Origin: Escallonia rubra
Lineage: Eukaryota; Streptophyta; Magnoliopsida; Escalloniales; Escalloniaceae
DNA length: 64,000 nt
Assembly (NCBI GenBank): GCA_033065855.1
Contig: JAVXUO010002345.1
Location: forward strand, 248,001 to 312,000
Direction: 5' to 3'
Below are positions 22,501 to 33,042 of the stretch, in pieces. The notes under the pieces are model-generated. The model saw nothing but the letters and a program-made list of their open reading frames with translations, had not been told where the DNA came from and did not search any database. A program made the position numbers and the translations under genes. The number at the start of each line of letters is the position of its first letter. The first letter of the stretch is position 1.

Positions 22501-25080
22501 AATCTGAACCGTTGTCATGATTTTAGTAAGAATGCTGTAATATGAAGCAATGCTGGACCATTTCAGTTTAAGTTTCTGGTTGCTTGACCTCTTCAGTCAG
22601 CCTCGTTCTGCTTCGAACTATATATCATTTCAGAATGTTCGATTCCGAATACTTTGATCTCTAGGCATAACTTTTACACTTCCGGGGGGTAACAAGAGCT
22701 GATATAGCAGTTTGTAGTATGTAACAGGAATATAAGTCTGACTAATGGTTTTTTTTCCATCACTGTTGTATTTGTTAATTAAAAGTTGGGCCATGTTCGA
22801 CTGTTTCCGAATGGAATTAGAAGCACAGTGAGGCAAAGTTAAATTTAGAGTACTTTATCCAGCGTGCTAACTTTCTTATGCCTCTTTGCCGACCCTGCTT
22901 TGGAAAAGAAAGGACTAGCTTAGCTTCGGAAGGACTTTCTTATGGTAGTCGCGGAGATGGCTTCTAAATGACCTTCCGGAGGTAAAGATGGTTACTGTCC
23001 TATTGCGGCAGGTGGTTTTAGTTATCTCCTCACTGAGGCGATTTCAGGTTCTTCTTTGGAAATTGTGGTGGTTTGGTGGCAAGAGGCTCTGTATGAAGAG
23101 AACAGTTTAGTTTGCCTTGCATAGGAGGGTTGTGTATCTCATGAACATACAGAGAAGCATTAAGAGGATTTCGTACACTTTTCTAAAACAATCTATCCTG
23201 CGGTCGTGATTGGTTGAAAGACTGCAGGGTTAGCTTGGGCAACGAAATGCAATTTCCTGGTAGGAGAATGCTGTGGAGAATGCTGCAGCTTATATTAGTG
23301 TGTCGTTGTTACTTGGTAGGCCATTCATGAATCTTCATGTCTGATATTTAATTTCACGCTACAACACTTCGTCGGGTCCTCCCATTTGATGTTGCATATT
23401 CAGTACCTTAATGTAATTTTTTTGTCATACTAGCAACGCACTTTGATATGTAAATCCTCCTTAATCCTTAAAATAACTGCACTCCTAAATTCTTTTATTT
23501 ATTCCTCTCTATGAATTGGACAATGGTGTTTTCTATTGTTTTGTTTTTGATCTAATTTTGTGAATGATTTAGTAACTTTGTATGCTTTTGCAGTATGCTG
23601 GCAGTACGTTCAGACTTGAACCAAAGTTGAGAATTGCATTACAAGATCCATGTCAGCCTTCCTCTTTGCGTGTTAGTTGCAATGATCCTCAAAATGCTGA
23701 TTTTCCTCGGTACTATTCGAAGAAAGAGAAGAAGCCCTTCCCAATACCTATTGTGGAGTTAAGACGAGCTGCTAGGGAGAGGCTGAAGAACAGGAAAGAC
23801 CAACCTAAAAGAAGAGTTCCTCCACCAAAGAATGGACTGGTGGTTAAAAGATTTATTCCTGTTGCTTACGGCGTGTTTAATGCAAGAATGACATTGATTA
23901 ACAACCTCAAGAAGCTACTGAAACGGTACCTGTTCTTGCCTGCAGGTAAATCTCTGTTCTTCTAGTAACTTTTTGGCTAAGGGAAAAACCTAATCATGGG
24001 AGCTGTGCGAGCTGGAAACTAATGTCCTTGCTAGAGTTAGAATATTGCCAAAATCCATGTCCTAGGTTTGAAGTAAAATTGCATTTTGAGTCTCTAAAGG
24101 TTCACATAAGTTCCAAAAGAGTAGATAGTAAAGTTTTTCTGGGCCATTCTGTCATTAAGATCTTAGCTGATTTTTGTTGGTAATATGCCTGAAGGGGACA
24201 TGCTTTTAGAGATGTCCAAGTGACCGATGTACCACAACACTTTTGCAGGTGGTGTAATGAAATCCACGTGGGACCCATTGGGCATCCCTTCAAGTCATGT
24301 AGAGGCCAAAATGCTTCCATCCGCAAGGGCCATCATGAATGGGCAGATGCAGTTGTTGAAGACATATTGGTGCAGGTCGAAGCCTACCACCTCTTTGATC
24401 GTCTGGGAATGCGTATTCCTCATGCAGAGAGATTTTCAATCCCTCGAGTTCCAGCGGTTGTTGAGCTATGTATCCAGGCTGGGGTTGATTTACCTGAATT
24501 CCCCACGAAGAGAAGAAGAAAACCAGTCATTCGCATTGCAAAAAGTGAATTCGTTGATGCAGATGAAAGTGAATTACCTGACCTTGAGCCAGAATATTCA
24601 AAGATACCCTTAATAGCTGAAATACCCAATGCTGAAATCGTGCCCCCGTCCAATGCAGAAGCAACAGCCCTCCTTGCTGAGGAAACACTTCAAGCATGGG
24701 AGAAAATGAGGGGAGGAGCTAATAAGTTGATGAAGATGTACCCAGTGCGGGTTTGTGGCTATTGTCCAGAGGTTCACGTGGGCCCTTCCGGTCACAAAGC
24801 GCAGAATTGCGGGGCCCACAAACACCAGCAGCGAAATGGTCAGCATGGGTGGCAGACGGCAGTGCTCGATGACTTGATACTACCAAGATATGTGTGGCAT
24901 GTTCCTGATTTGGGTGAACCAGTGTTGAAGCGGGAGCTTAGGAATTTCTATGGCCAGGCCCCTGCTGGGGTGGAAATTTGCGTGCAGGGTGGTGCTGTGG
25001 TGCCTGAGCAGTACAAGCCAACGATAAGGTTGGACGTAGGGATTCCTATAGATGTTAGAGAAGCTGAAATGGTTGTTTAG
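19393..25080 (+). CDS. APO2: APO2-like chloroplast RNA-binding protein (three coding exons, frame break at end of exon 2)
   Basis: Coding exons are 19393-19527, 23594-23945 and 24247-25080. APO proteins act in chloroplasts; APO1 supports splicing of specific plastid introns and photosystem I assembly, and APO2 is its close relative. Exon 1 gives a basic, Ser/Leu-rich N-terminus suited to a transit peptide. Exon 2 ends the leader with RVSCNDPQNADFPRYYSKKEKKPFP and starts the first APO repeat (PPKNGLVV...PVAYGVFNAR). Exon 3 has two zinc-binding-like clusters (CRWCNEIHVGPIGHPFKSC and CGYCPEVHVGPSGHKAQNC) and both PAVVELCIQAGVDLPEF and PAGVEICVQGGAVVPE repeats, ending EAEMVV. With the strong donor CAG|GTAAAT (23945) the frame is one base short between AAA (23921-23923) and GTACCT (23926-23931), so exons 2 and 3 do not join in frame. 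A weaker GT at 23926 would restore the frame but drop VPVLAC, including one zinc-ligand Cys. Family call is firm; activity is doubtful. Confidence 0.85.
19528..23593 (+). other. APO2 intron 1 (4.07 kb)
   Basis: Bounded by GTATGCC and CTTTTGCAG. Contains no supported gene. Positions 19715-19930 resemble one end of a Mutator-like element (GACGAAACTGTCCCCTGAA then ACTTTCAGTTAC), with no partner found. The part from about 21460 to 22550 is repeated at 58960-59910, upstream of the truncated APO2 copy. Confidence 0.65.
23594..23945 (+). CDS. APO2: APO2 coding exon 2 (frameshifted near its 3' end)
   Basis: Enters in phase 0 after CTTTTGCAG. Encodes YAGSTFRLEP...SSLRVSCNDPQNADF, then KKPFPIPIVELRRAARERLK and LVVKRFIPVAYGVFNARM. 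After LKKLLK the expected family text continues VPV-A-C, but that lies in the next frame: the bases CG at 23924-23925 leave the codon one base short. Exon 3 needs phase 2 here (TGC AG|G TGG), which the sequence supplies only after the shift. Confidence 0.8.
24247..25080 (+). CDS. APO2: APO2 coding exon 3 (two APO repeats, C-terminus)
   Basis: Begins after ACTTTTGCAG and runs to TAG at 25078-25080. Carries the two Cys/His clusters, the linker FVDADESELPDLEP and the LAEETLQAWEKMRGGANKLMKMYPVRVCGYC segment. The exon is fully open, and every expected cysteine and histidine within it is present. The first Cys of cluster 1 comes from the exon 2 side. Confidence 0.88.
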   Translation, partial: RWCNEIHVGPIGHPFKSCRGQNASIRKGHHEWADAVVEDILVQVEAYHLFDRLGMRIPHAERFSIPRVPAVVELCIQAGVDLPEFPTKRRRKPVIRIAKSEFVDADESELPDLEPEYSKIPLIAEIPNAEIVPPSNAEATALLAEETLQAWEKMRGGANKLMKMYPVRVCGYCPEVHVGPSGHKAQNCGAHKHQQRNGQHGWQTAVLDDLILPRYVWHVPDLGEPVLKRELRNFYGQAPAGVEICVQGGAVVPEQYKPTIRLDVGIPIDVREAEMVV

Positions 25081-25588
25081 CTACATCATCTCTTTGTAAG
25101 TGTGAAGGGTATGTAGAATCTTGTAATCAAACATTTGTCCTCCAAGAAGAAATGAAAGCAATTGCTTTTTTTTTTCCTTCTCCTAAGCCCGTTATCTGAC
25201 TTTAGAAGATTGCGTTAGACAGGAGTCCCTTGGTGCTCTCCATTTACTACAACAAGAGCAATCAACTACTAATCTTTTGCGAATCATGGGGGCAAAGATC
25301 TTTCAGAAATATTTTAGAATTGCTTCGGTTACAAAACGAAAAATTATGTTCATTGGCACTTAATTCGAGCAACTCTTGGCGGCATTTATTCATTTATTCA
25401 TAAATCTAATAGTAGAATGAGTTTCTTAACTTGATATAGAATCAAAATCAAACACCAGGAGGAATGCAGTAGCAGTATTGAGCAACTATCGATGAATCGG
25501 TGTATCTTAGACGATCTGTTCAAAGATGTAACGTTAATCACAACAGCTCTGGATGACGAATAATTACAAAATTAGGCACAAGAGTTTA
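25081..25588. other. shared 3' region between convergent APO2 and TNL
   Basis: About 0.5 kb separates the APO2 stop (25080, plus) from the native TNL stop (25589-25591, minus), so their 3' UTRs probably abut or overlap. Positions 25081-25430 are repeated at 60425-60720 beyond the APO2 pseudogene. No other gene is visible. Confidence 0.7.
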
Positions 25589-25800
25589 TTATGATCACTA
25601 CAAAAAAAAGTGATGTCGTGACGCTCTATACCGGCGGCCACACGAACGTGTTGTTGTACATGGGCTATGACGGCGTCTACAAGACGACCGTTGCTATAGG
25701 ATCTATAGTGCGCTTTAAGCCACGGTTGCATGTCCACTGCTGCCATAGATCATATTTTCACCAAAAAGCGCCAAAAGTTAGTGCGAAAAGATGTTCTATG

Positions 25801-28009
25801 TAGGGCTGGCAAAAAAGGACCCAACCCATACAACCCAATCCAACCCACTTGTTTTTTACTTCTACGGGTCAATCCAAACTAACCCATCGGATGGGTGACT
25901 CGACCCGCGGGTCAGATTTGGGTTGCTGAGATAAACAAGGGTCATGGTGGGTTGGGTTGCTCGACCCGCGGGTCCAAATGGGTCAGTATATAAACAAAAG
26001 AAAATTACCCTAAATCTGCATATCACTACTTCGATCGCACATCTCCGGCGCCGACGCGCCGTACCTAACAGATCTCATCATCATCTCCGGCGCCGTACGT
26101 AGCAGATTTGAAATATCCGGCGCCGACGCGTCGTACCCAACAGATCTCATCACCGTCTCCGGCGCCGTACCTAGCAGATCTGAACGTGACAACCATCACC
26201 CTCAACAGGTCCGTAGATCGTCGCCTCTCTCCATCGCCGTATCCAAGCGGCGCCTTCGACCGTTACAACCACCACCATCTGCAGACCCTCTCTCCGTCCC
26301 CGGCAGGGACGGGAACTACTACTGGGAGAATGAACAGCCCTCCATTCCCATTTTCTCCGCTTCTAAAGCTTTCTCTTCTATCAGGTATTATTTCCCCCTT
26401 CTCGATAGCTAATGGGTTTGTTGGGTGATATTCTTGATTGTGTGTAAAAGCCTGGAAATTTAAGTACAATACTCGAATCCACTTGACCTAAGACATAGAA
26501 ATTCAAATGAAAAAGAAAGAGATTAGAGACCGATAGAGCCAAAAACCAATACATCACCTGAACTGTAATACAAAGGACAAATAGGAATTTGGTTTATTTA
26601 CTTTTTCCTTGGACTTTTCATTTTCTGTTCCTTTTTTTTGAGTTTTCAAACAAAAAATTTGGAGGTATCCAGCAGTATACTGTCAAGCTATTGTTGTAAA
26701 GAAGTAACAAATCTTTATTCAACGGTTCCATACCAAGTATTACTGTGTGGAATTGGTTCTTCATTTCAATAGATAGATGCTTTCCACCATTAGTCATGCG
26801 TAGTTCTGGTCATCCGTTACCTTTGCTATTTTCTTGTTCAAACATAAACATGACTTGACCATTCTGTCAATCAGATATGTAAAGGGCATCTGACAGATAG
26901 CATTCCAGTTGCTATTAGAAGTATGAAAATGATAAGAATACACAGCAGCCAGACCTATACGCACCAGATTAAGATGATCTCAAAGCTAAGACACAGCCAT
27001 TTGATTAGTGCTATACTGCTATTGGGCATTGCTTCGATTACTACCCAGACGAATAAAATGTCACTTGACCTTTTTACACATCACATGATCAGTAGCTGGT
27101 TGGGGGAAAGATAAGGCTGCAACTTTGATGTATCTTCATGTGAAGCCTGTTAAATGATCTCGTGTTTGTGTAATGGATATGCCTTTTTGTGAATAAGAGT
27201 GTGAATTTCATTAGTTTGGCTGCTTGAGCTTAAATAACTATTTTGTGATTCACCTGCCTACAATTGCATGAACGTATTGGGCATGTTGCTCGCAATGCAG
27301 ATTCGGTTCGTGGGTTTTCAGCACGTGCAGTCCGAAGAGCATATGGTTGCAATCAGAGTGTTTTTCTTAATGCAGGTACTGATATCATTAGGCGCAGCAA
27401 ATTGCATTCAGTATTCTAACATGTGCCTTTGCTTTGAAAATATGATGTCAATCTTGGAGACAACTTGTTGACTACAGGTTTGAACACTTGGCCGTCAACA
27501 AAGCTCAGGCTTAAAGTTCGTCTGCTGGTGGGGAAAACATCAGCTGGTCCGTTGGTCTTCTTAGCTAGATTATTGAAACATCATTAGCTATGTGGTTGTA
27601 AATATGAAATGTTGTCATTTTTTTGGATTTTCATGAAACTTTAACTATATAAAAGTAATTTATCCCCTTTTCTGAACCAGGATTAGTAGTTTTAGTTTGT
27701 AATGTCTTGATTAGTTGTCTTTAAATTGTAATATAATGGGATGTGAATACCAAGTAAAAATGGATATAAATACTAAGTGATTGCATAAAATATGTTTACA
27801 GTAATTACAAAAAAAAAAATTAAAAAAAAAAAACACGGAGGAAAAAATCTGGGTCGGGTCGGGTCCAGTGTCTGACCCGTTTCTGACCCAACCCGCGTCA
27901 ATCCAGCTCATTTTGAACCCGCCCTGACCCAACTCGTTTCTGACCCAACCCATTTCTGACCCGTATTTCTTTGACCCAACACAACCCAACCCGCCCATTG
28001 CCACCCCTA
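25801..28009. mobile_element. hAT-like element nested in the CACTA left end
   Basis: Terminal inverted repeats TAGGGCTGGCAA and TTGCCACCCCTA, flanked by a perfect 8-bp duplication GTTCTATG (25793-25800, 28010-28017). The duplicated bases belong to the CACTA subterminal repeat, proving nesting. Both ends carry many GGGTTGGGT/CGACCCGCGGGT words. The 2.2-kb interior has no recognisable transposase. Short frames (26108-26428, 26923-27114, 27268-27471) show no domain; a GC-rich 5'-UTR-like stretch lies at 26040-26380. Confidence 0.85.
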
Positions 28010-28017
28010 GTTCTATG

Positions 28018-30298
28018 CCGGCAGTCCTACCGTTTTAGCCGAGTCACCGACTGTCGGCATAGAACATATGGTTTATATTCCATTTTTCTTCTATTTTGAT
28101 GTTTTCTTCCTCTTAACACACGACTATGGTTCATCTCTCACACGACGCATCATCAGGTTCGACTCTCTCTCTCTCCTCATTCCTCTCTCTTCTCCATTCT
28201 CTATTAATCCGTCACTTTTGCTGAATTTCTTTATCTACTCTTCACTTTTCTAGATCTGAAGTCTCAATTCTTCTCTCAAACGATTCTTCAATTTGCTTTA
28301 GGATTGAACACACTTTGGGATTCATCTACTCAGGTAACTATTTCTTTCACCCAAGCAGTGATTGATGTCAATTGTTCGTTTTCTATGATGTCTAGAAAGC
28401 TTATTCTGATTCCAAGATAGTTTTGGCACTCCTGGTTTGATTTCTTTTTTCTTCTCGCTGAGTTGGCTTCAGAAAGTGAATACGTCATTGATGAGGGATA
28501 AATAAAGAAGAGACATAGAAAGTCTTCTGATTTCACTAGTTTTTATCAAATCTCTTTTTGCTCTGCGATATGTAAGTTGGGTGAGAGTGTCTGAATGATT
28601 ACCTAGCTATAGAATAAAGTAAATTTTCTGATTACCCCTCCCTTATATTTGTTCTCTTTTTTGGCCGGCATTTTTTCCTGTGACATCACTTTTTACTCAT
28701 AGCTGGTTCTGACTCATTTAGGGAATGGCATGGCTGTACTAGCATAAAGGAAGCAAAATTAGTCCCAAGTATGATTTGCTGAAATGAAGGCATCTAGATA
28801 AATCTAGGGCTCCTGATATGGTTAGGCAGTTAATGCAGACGGACCTGAATTGAAGCAGTGATTATAGTCTCGCAAGTGCCAGATTAGAGTAGTAGTCTCG
28901 CAAGTATGCCAGCATTTCTGGAGGAGAACTCAAACACATATGTGTTTACAAATGGACTACTCCAAGGTGTCATGTGATTTCTTTGAAGCATTAACTTACA
29001 TAGTTTGGTGATTACCTTCAGGTCCTTCCTTTTGCGGTGGATGAACTAGCTTGTTCATATATGAGTGCTGCCTATATTACTATTTCATGCGATTGGATAT
29101 ATATGTCAGGATTTATTCAAACCATGTTTTTATTTGGTTACATGGCTTGCATATGGTATGGTTTCTTTTTTATGCTTGGAATTGTTGATTTTCGTTCGGC
29201 CTTGTTCTTTCTCCATCACATATACCGTTCAATCAAGTGTGAGTATAAGTTGGATGTTGGTTTGTTAACAAGTAGTACTCCTTTTTAGTGGTCATTGTTA
29301 TGGGTGTTCTCCCTTTAGTTTCAAAAAGGACGTTGGCCGTCTAAGTTACTGATGGACATAGTTATTGGAGCATGACTCTAACCTTTTGCCTTTGAATTAT
29401 AATAAAAACTTAAATCAACTACTTGTATTTCAAGTTCATAATACGTACTGTTGTAGTTCCTTGGAACCCACTTCCTTCTTACTATTCTGCTGTCACAAGC
29501 TTCTTCACTGTAAGAGCTTGTTTGATAGGATAGAAAAGAGTTAAGCCAAAATGGGATTTTCTATGTGTCGACTTTTTAGTGTCATACTTGTTTTTTGTTG
29601 TTTGGTTTAAGTTTAGATTCAGGCGTAAATTTTTAATCCAACTTGATAACTTATCCTGTCTTTTGCATGCATGTTATTTAGATTATGCAATAAATTGATC
29701 AGTGTCTTTGGAAATGTTTTCTTGTAACATTTGGGTGTACAATATCTCTATGGTTTGTAGGCTTCAAAACCAAAACTGCGAAGTGGCTGGGTGCAGCAAT
29801 AGGGAGATGCCACCCATAGACACTTCACTTGGTGATGCCGGTGACATGCGTGATATCGACATGAATACTGAGGCCTTGCAGGATGTTAATGAGGCTAATC
29901 CTGAGATTATTGTAGCAACTGAAGAATTAACCAACCAAGAGGGGTCTACTGCTGGTTAGTGCTTTATTTTCCTGTTTACTTGACCAAGGGCAGCTTCTAC
30001 GGTAAGCATTTTTGAAAGTTTTTGTCTTCTCCGTAGAGTTTAAGCTTCATTAGTAGTTCCTTTGTGACACATAAGGAACAGGGCCTAAGGCAGCTTCTAC
30101 AGTAAGCATTTTTGAAAGTTTTTGTCTTCTCCGTAGAGTTTAAGCTTCATTAGTAGTTCCTCTGTGACACATAAGGAATAGGGCCTATCACTAAGGAGTA
30201 ACCTTATCACTAAGGATCCCAACCATAGTTTCTTTCTCGAGCGTTTATTGATCTATCCGTAAAATCAAGAAATATTCCAAAGAGCAGTAAAGTGAGGG
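28018..30298 (+). other. CACTA interior, decayed coding exon candidates
   Basis: Subterminal repeats end at about 28065. A TC-rich leader (28130-28260) and AT-rich introns follow. Positions 29761-29954 form a possible exon bounded by TTTGTAG and a GTTAGT donor (GAGGCTAATCCTGAG core), encoding an acidic Asp/Glu-rich peptide with no domain I recognise. Its position inside the CACTA element suggests part of a transposon gene. That is inference. Confidence 0.35.
29991..30187. repeat. 100-bp direct tandem duplication
   Basis: Unit 29991-30090 (starts CAGCTTCTACGGTAAGC) repeats at 30091-30187 with about three substitutions. It lies in the CACTA interior just upstream of a hAT-like element. Confidence 0.92.
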
Positions 30299-31703
30299 TA
30301 GAGATGCCAATGGGCTGGCCCAGCTCGAGCCCAACGGGCCTCCAATGAAAACGGGCCGGGGGCCGGGCCTGAAATCTGGGATATATGTGCCCAGTCCAAG
30401 CCCTGGCCCTAGGCCCAATATTTAGGGCTGGGCTTGGGCCAGGCCCGGGCCCAAATTTTTTTTTAATTTTTTTTTTATAGTTCCCAACTACTTGTTATTT
30501 ACATGCGTCGATGGCCAACAAGAATACATCAAATTAAGGTTGAGATTGATACATGTTAATTTGGTGTAATATTGACAAGCCTTTTTTGGCCTACTACAAT
30601 TATAATTTATAAGTAGCATTTTTTGAAAGTTTGGTAAATAGAAAATGACGATTACATCTATCAAATTGCTTAATACAGTAGCTCTTTAAATTTTCGCAAA
30701 TGTTTGCACGGTATTTGACTTTTCTTTCCTTTTTTAATACAGTAACATCTTCTTCTCTCTTTCTTTTTGCAATAAACATCTGTTGAAGTCATATGCACAA
30801 ACTTTTTACCTTATGTGTATGCAAGCAAGTAGTAGCAACGTTAAATTGTCCTAGACACGCACACAATATAAGTTAGTTATGCGTATGACAAAATAAGTTA
30901 ACAAAATATTATCATCATATCAAACTTAAATTTAATTTTTAACTAAAGTTTTTTTGTTAAAACCAAACATGTGCAAAGATAAAGTAAGTAATATGATATT
31001 TTTGTAATATCAAGTTTGAGCTTTATAATTTATTTTAACTATTTTTTTAATAAAGTTTAATTTATGAAAACTAAACATGTCTTTATAGGTAATTATTACC
31101 ATTTAAGATTTGTATTTTGTGTCATTTTTCAAAAAAACTCTTCAAATGTCACTTGTCAGCATTCTAAATAAATAGTTGATAACACGAAAGAGGTGTTAAA
31201 TCAAAAGAAGTTTTGCCTTTATATATTGTGTGTGTGTCGAAACAAAAGATGGTGGTGGTGTTATACCATTGAAATTTTTTATGGTAATTTACAATGAAAA
31301 AAGCAGTTATTCCTTTATTTGAAGCCCACATGTGTTGATTATTAAGGACATCAAAATGAATTCTTTTAAATTTCGTAATCTTAATGACACCCTAATTCCT
31401 TTTAAAAGTGAAATTTTCGGAATTATTGGGGAATATGGCCGTTGGGGGGAAAATGGGAGGGAAAATAAAATTTGAAAATAAGTGGGAACTGCTAGGAAAA
31501 AGGGCCAGATTTGGGCCAATTTCGAGCCTAATTTCGGAGCCGATTTCGGGCCGGGCCAAAACTCGGGCTTTTTCGGGCCAGGCATGGCCCGGGCTATTTT
31601 GGGTGAAACCCCGGCCCAGGTCCAAAGCCCTTTTTTTGGGCCGCCACTGTTCACTGGAGGGCTGGACCGGGCTGCGGGCCGCCCGGCCCTTTTGACATCT
31701 CTA
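30299..31703. mobile_element. hAT-like element with GGCCC-rich ends
   Basis: Terminal repeats TAGAGATGCCAA and (read inward from the right) TAGAGATGTCAA. Flanks are AGTGAGGG (30291-30298) and AGTGAGAG (31704-31711), an 8-bp duplication with one mismatch. Subterminal zones are rich in GGGCCGGGCC words in both orientations. The AT-rich interior has no gene. Minus frames near 31307-31882 run across these ends and are not genes. Confidence 0.8.
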
Positions 31704-31718
31704 AGTGAGAGCAGTATT

Positions 31719-32745
31719 CTCTGAAGCACGGACACCTCTCCTAGGTGGAGGTTTGGTGTCCCAAACGGACGGACACCCCGACACCCTCCGGACACCGCCC
31801 GACACGTGTCGGACACCGCCGATCGGTGTCGGGAATTTTTTATTTTTTTTTTAATTTTCCGACACCGTGTCGGACACTTCACCGAGGAGTGTCGGACACG
31901 GCGTGGAGCAGTGTCGGACCATTTGCTTCTCTTACCTCACGGCCGATTCCTTCTCCCTCACCTCACAGGTGCCCTTCTGAGCCATTACCGACTCGGAGCT
32001 GTCGCCGGAGCTCAGTCGCCAACAGATCCAGTTGCCGGAGCTCAGTCACCAACAGATCCAGTCGCCGGAGAAGCCGAGAGCGACAGATCCAGTCACCGTC
32101 GCCGTCGCCAGATACTGAAGCAGCTGTCGCCGTCGCCAGATACTGAAGCAGCTGTCGCAGTCGCCGTCGCAGTCGCCGTCGCAGTCGCAGTCGCCATCGC
32201 CGTCGCAGTCGCAGTCGCAGTCGCAGTCGCAGTCGCCATCGCCGGAGCTCACTTGATCGTCGCCGGAGGTCCTCCGACACAGATCCTTCTTCCTCATCCC
32301 TGTCCTTTTTCTTCTATTCCCCGTCGTTTCTTTTCTCTGTGAAATGTGAACCCGTGAAGAAAGAAAGACTCTTTCTTTCTTTCTTTCTTTTTATTCCGTC
32401 AATAGCCATTTGACTCATTTCTTTCTTTCTTTCTTTTTATTTTTTCTCCCTCTGTTTCTTGCATTAGTACTACTATTAAGTGAACAAAGTCTCTCTTTCT
32501 TTTTTGTTTTTTTTCTTTTTACTTACTTAGTTATTTTATCTAGAACATTTCAGAAATATTTTTTTGACTTAGTTATTATTTTAGATTGTGAAATATATTT
32601 GATATATATATATATATAAAATAAAAATATATTAAAAAATAGCGGTGTCCTGCGGTGTCCAAAATCTGATTTTTTGAAAATTGCGGTGTCCGGTGTCCCC
32701 GTCGGTGTCGGACACCGACACCGTGTCCGTGTCCGTGCTACCTAG
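31719..32745. mobile_element. hAT-like non-autonomous element, copy 2
   Basis: Same family as 15275-16130: ends CTCTGAAGCACGGACACC and TGTCCGTGCTACCTAG, perfect 8-bp duplication GCAGTATT (31711-31718, 32746-32753). It is 1027 bp. The interior differs in carrying a hexanucleotide-like (GTCGCC/GTCGCA)n array (about 32095-32245) and (TTTC)n runs (32365-32435). It sits only about 8 bp from the end of the previous hAT-like element. Confidence 0.87.
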
Positions 32746-33042
32746 GCAGTATTATTCATAAACTTTACAGAGCTTACCTTCTTGTAAAATTCGGAACAAC
32801 TAACATCATTACATGATATAAGCTGAATGTGGGATGAAAGAGTAGGACTTTTATTTTAGGGGGAAGTTTTCAGTGAAAACTCAGCAAAAAGATGCAGAAC
32901 ACAGCCATAGAAGACCTGTGTAGGGCCAGAACACTAAAATCCTCCATTATTCTTCATAATTGTTTTAAATTCACAATAAAAAGGAAGATCTATATCACAC
33001 TTTCGCTTCCTTAGGTCATGCTTTTCAAGATTACCTTTGGGA

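Noticed and set aside
31307..31882. 191-codon minus-strand frame as a gene
   Set aside because: It spans the end of one hAT-like element and the start of another. Its composition follows the GGCCC and GTGTCGG end repeats, and no domain is recognisable.
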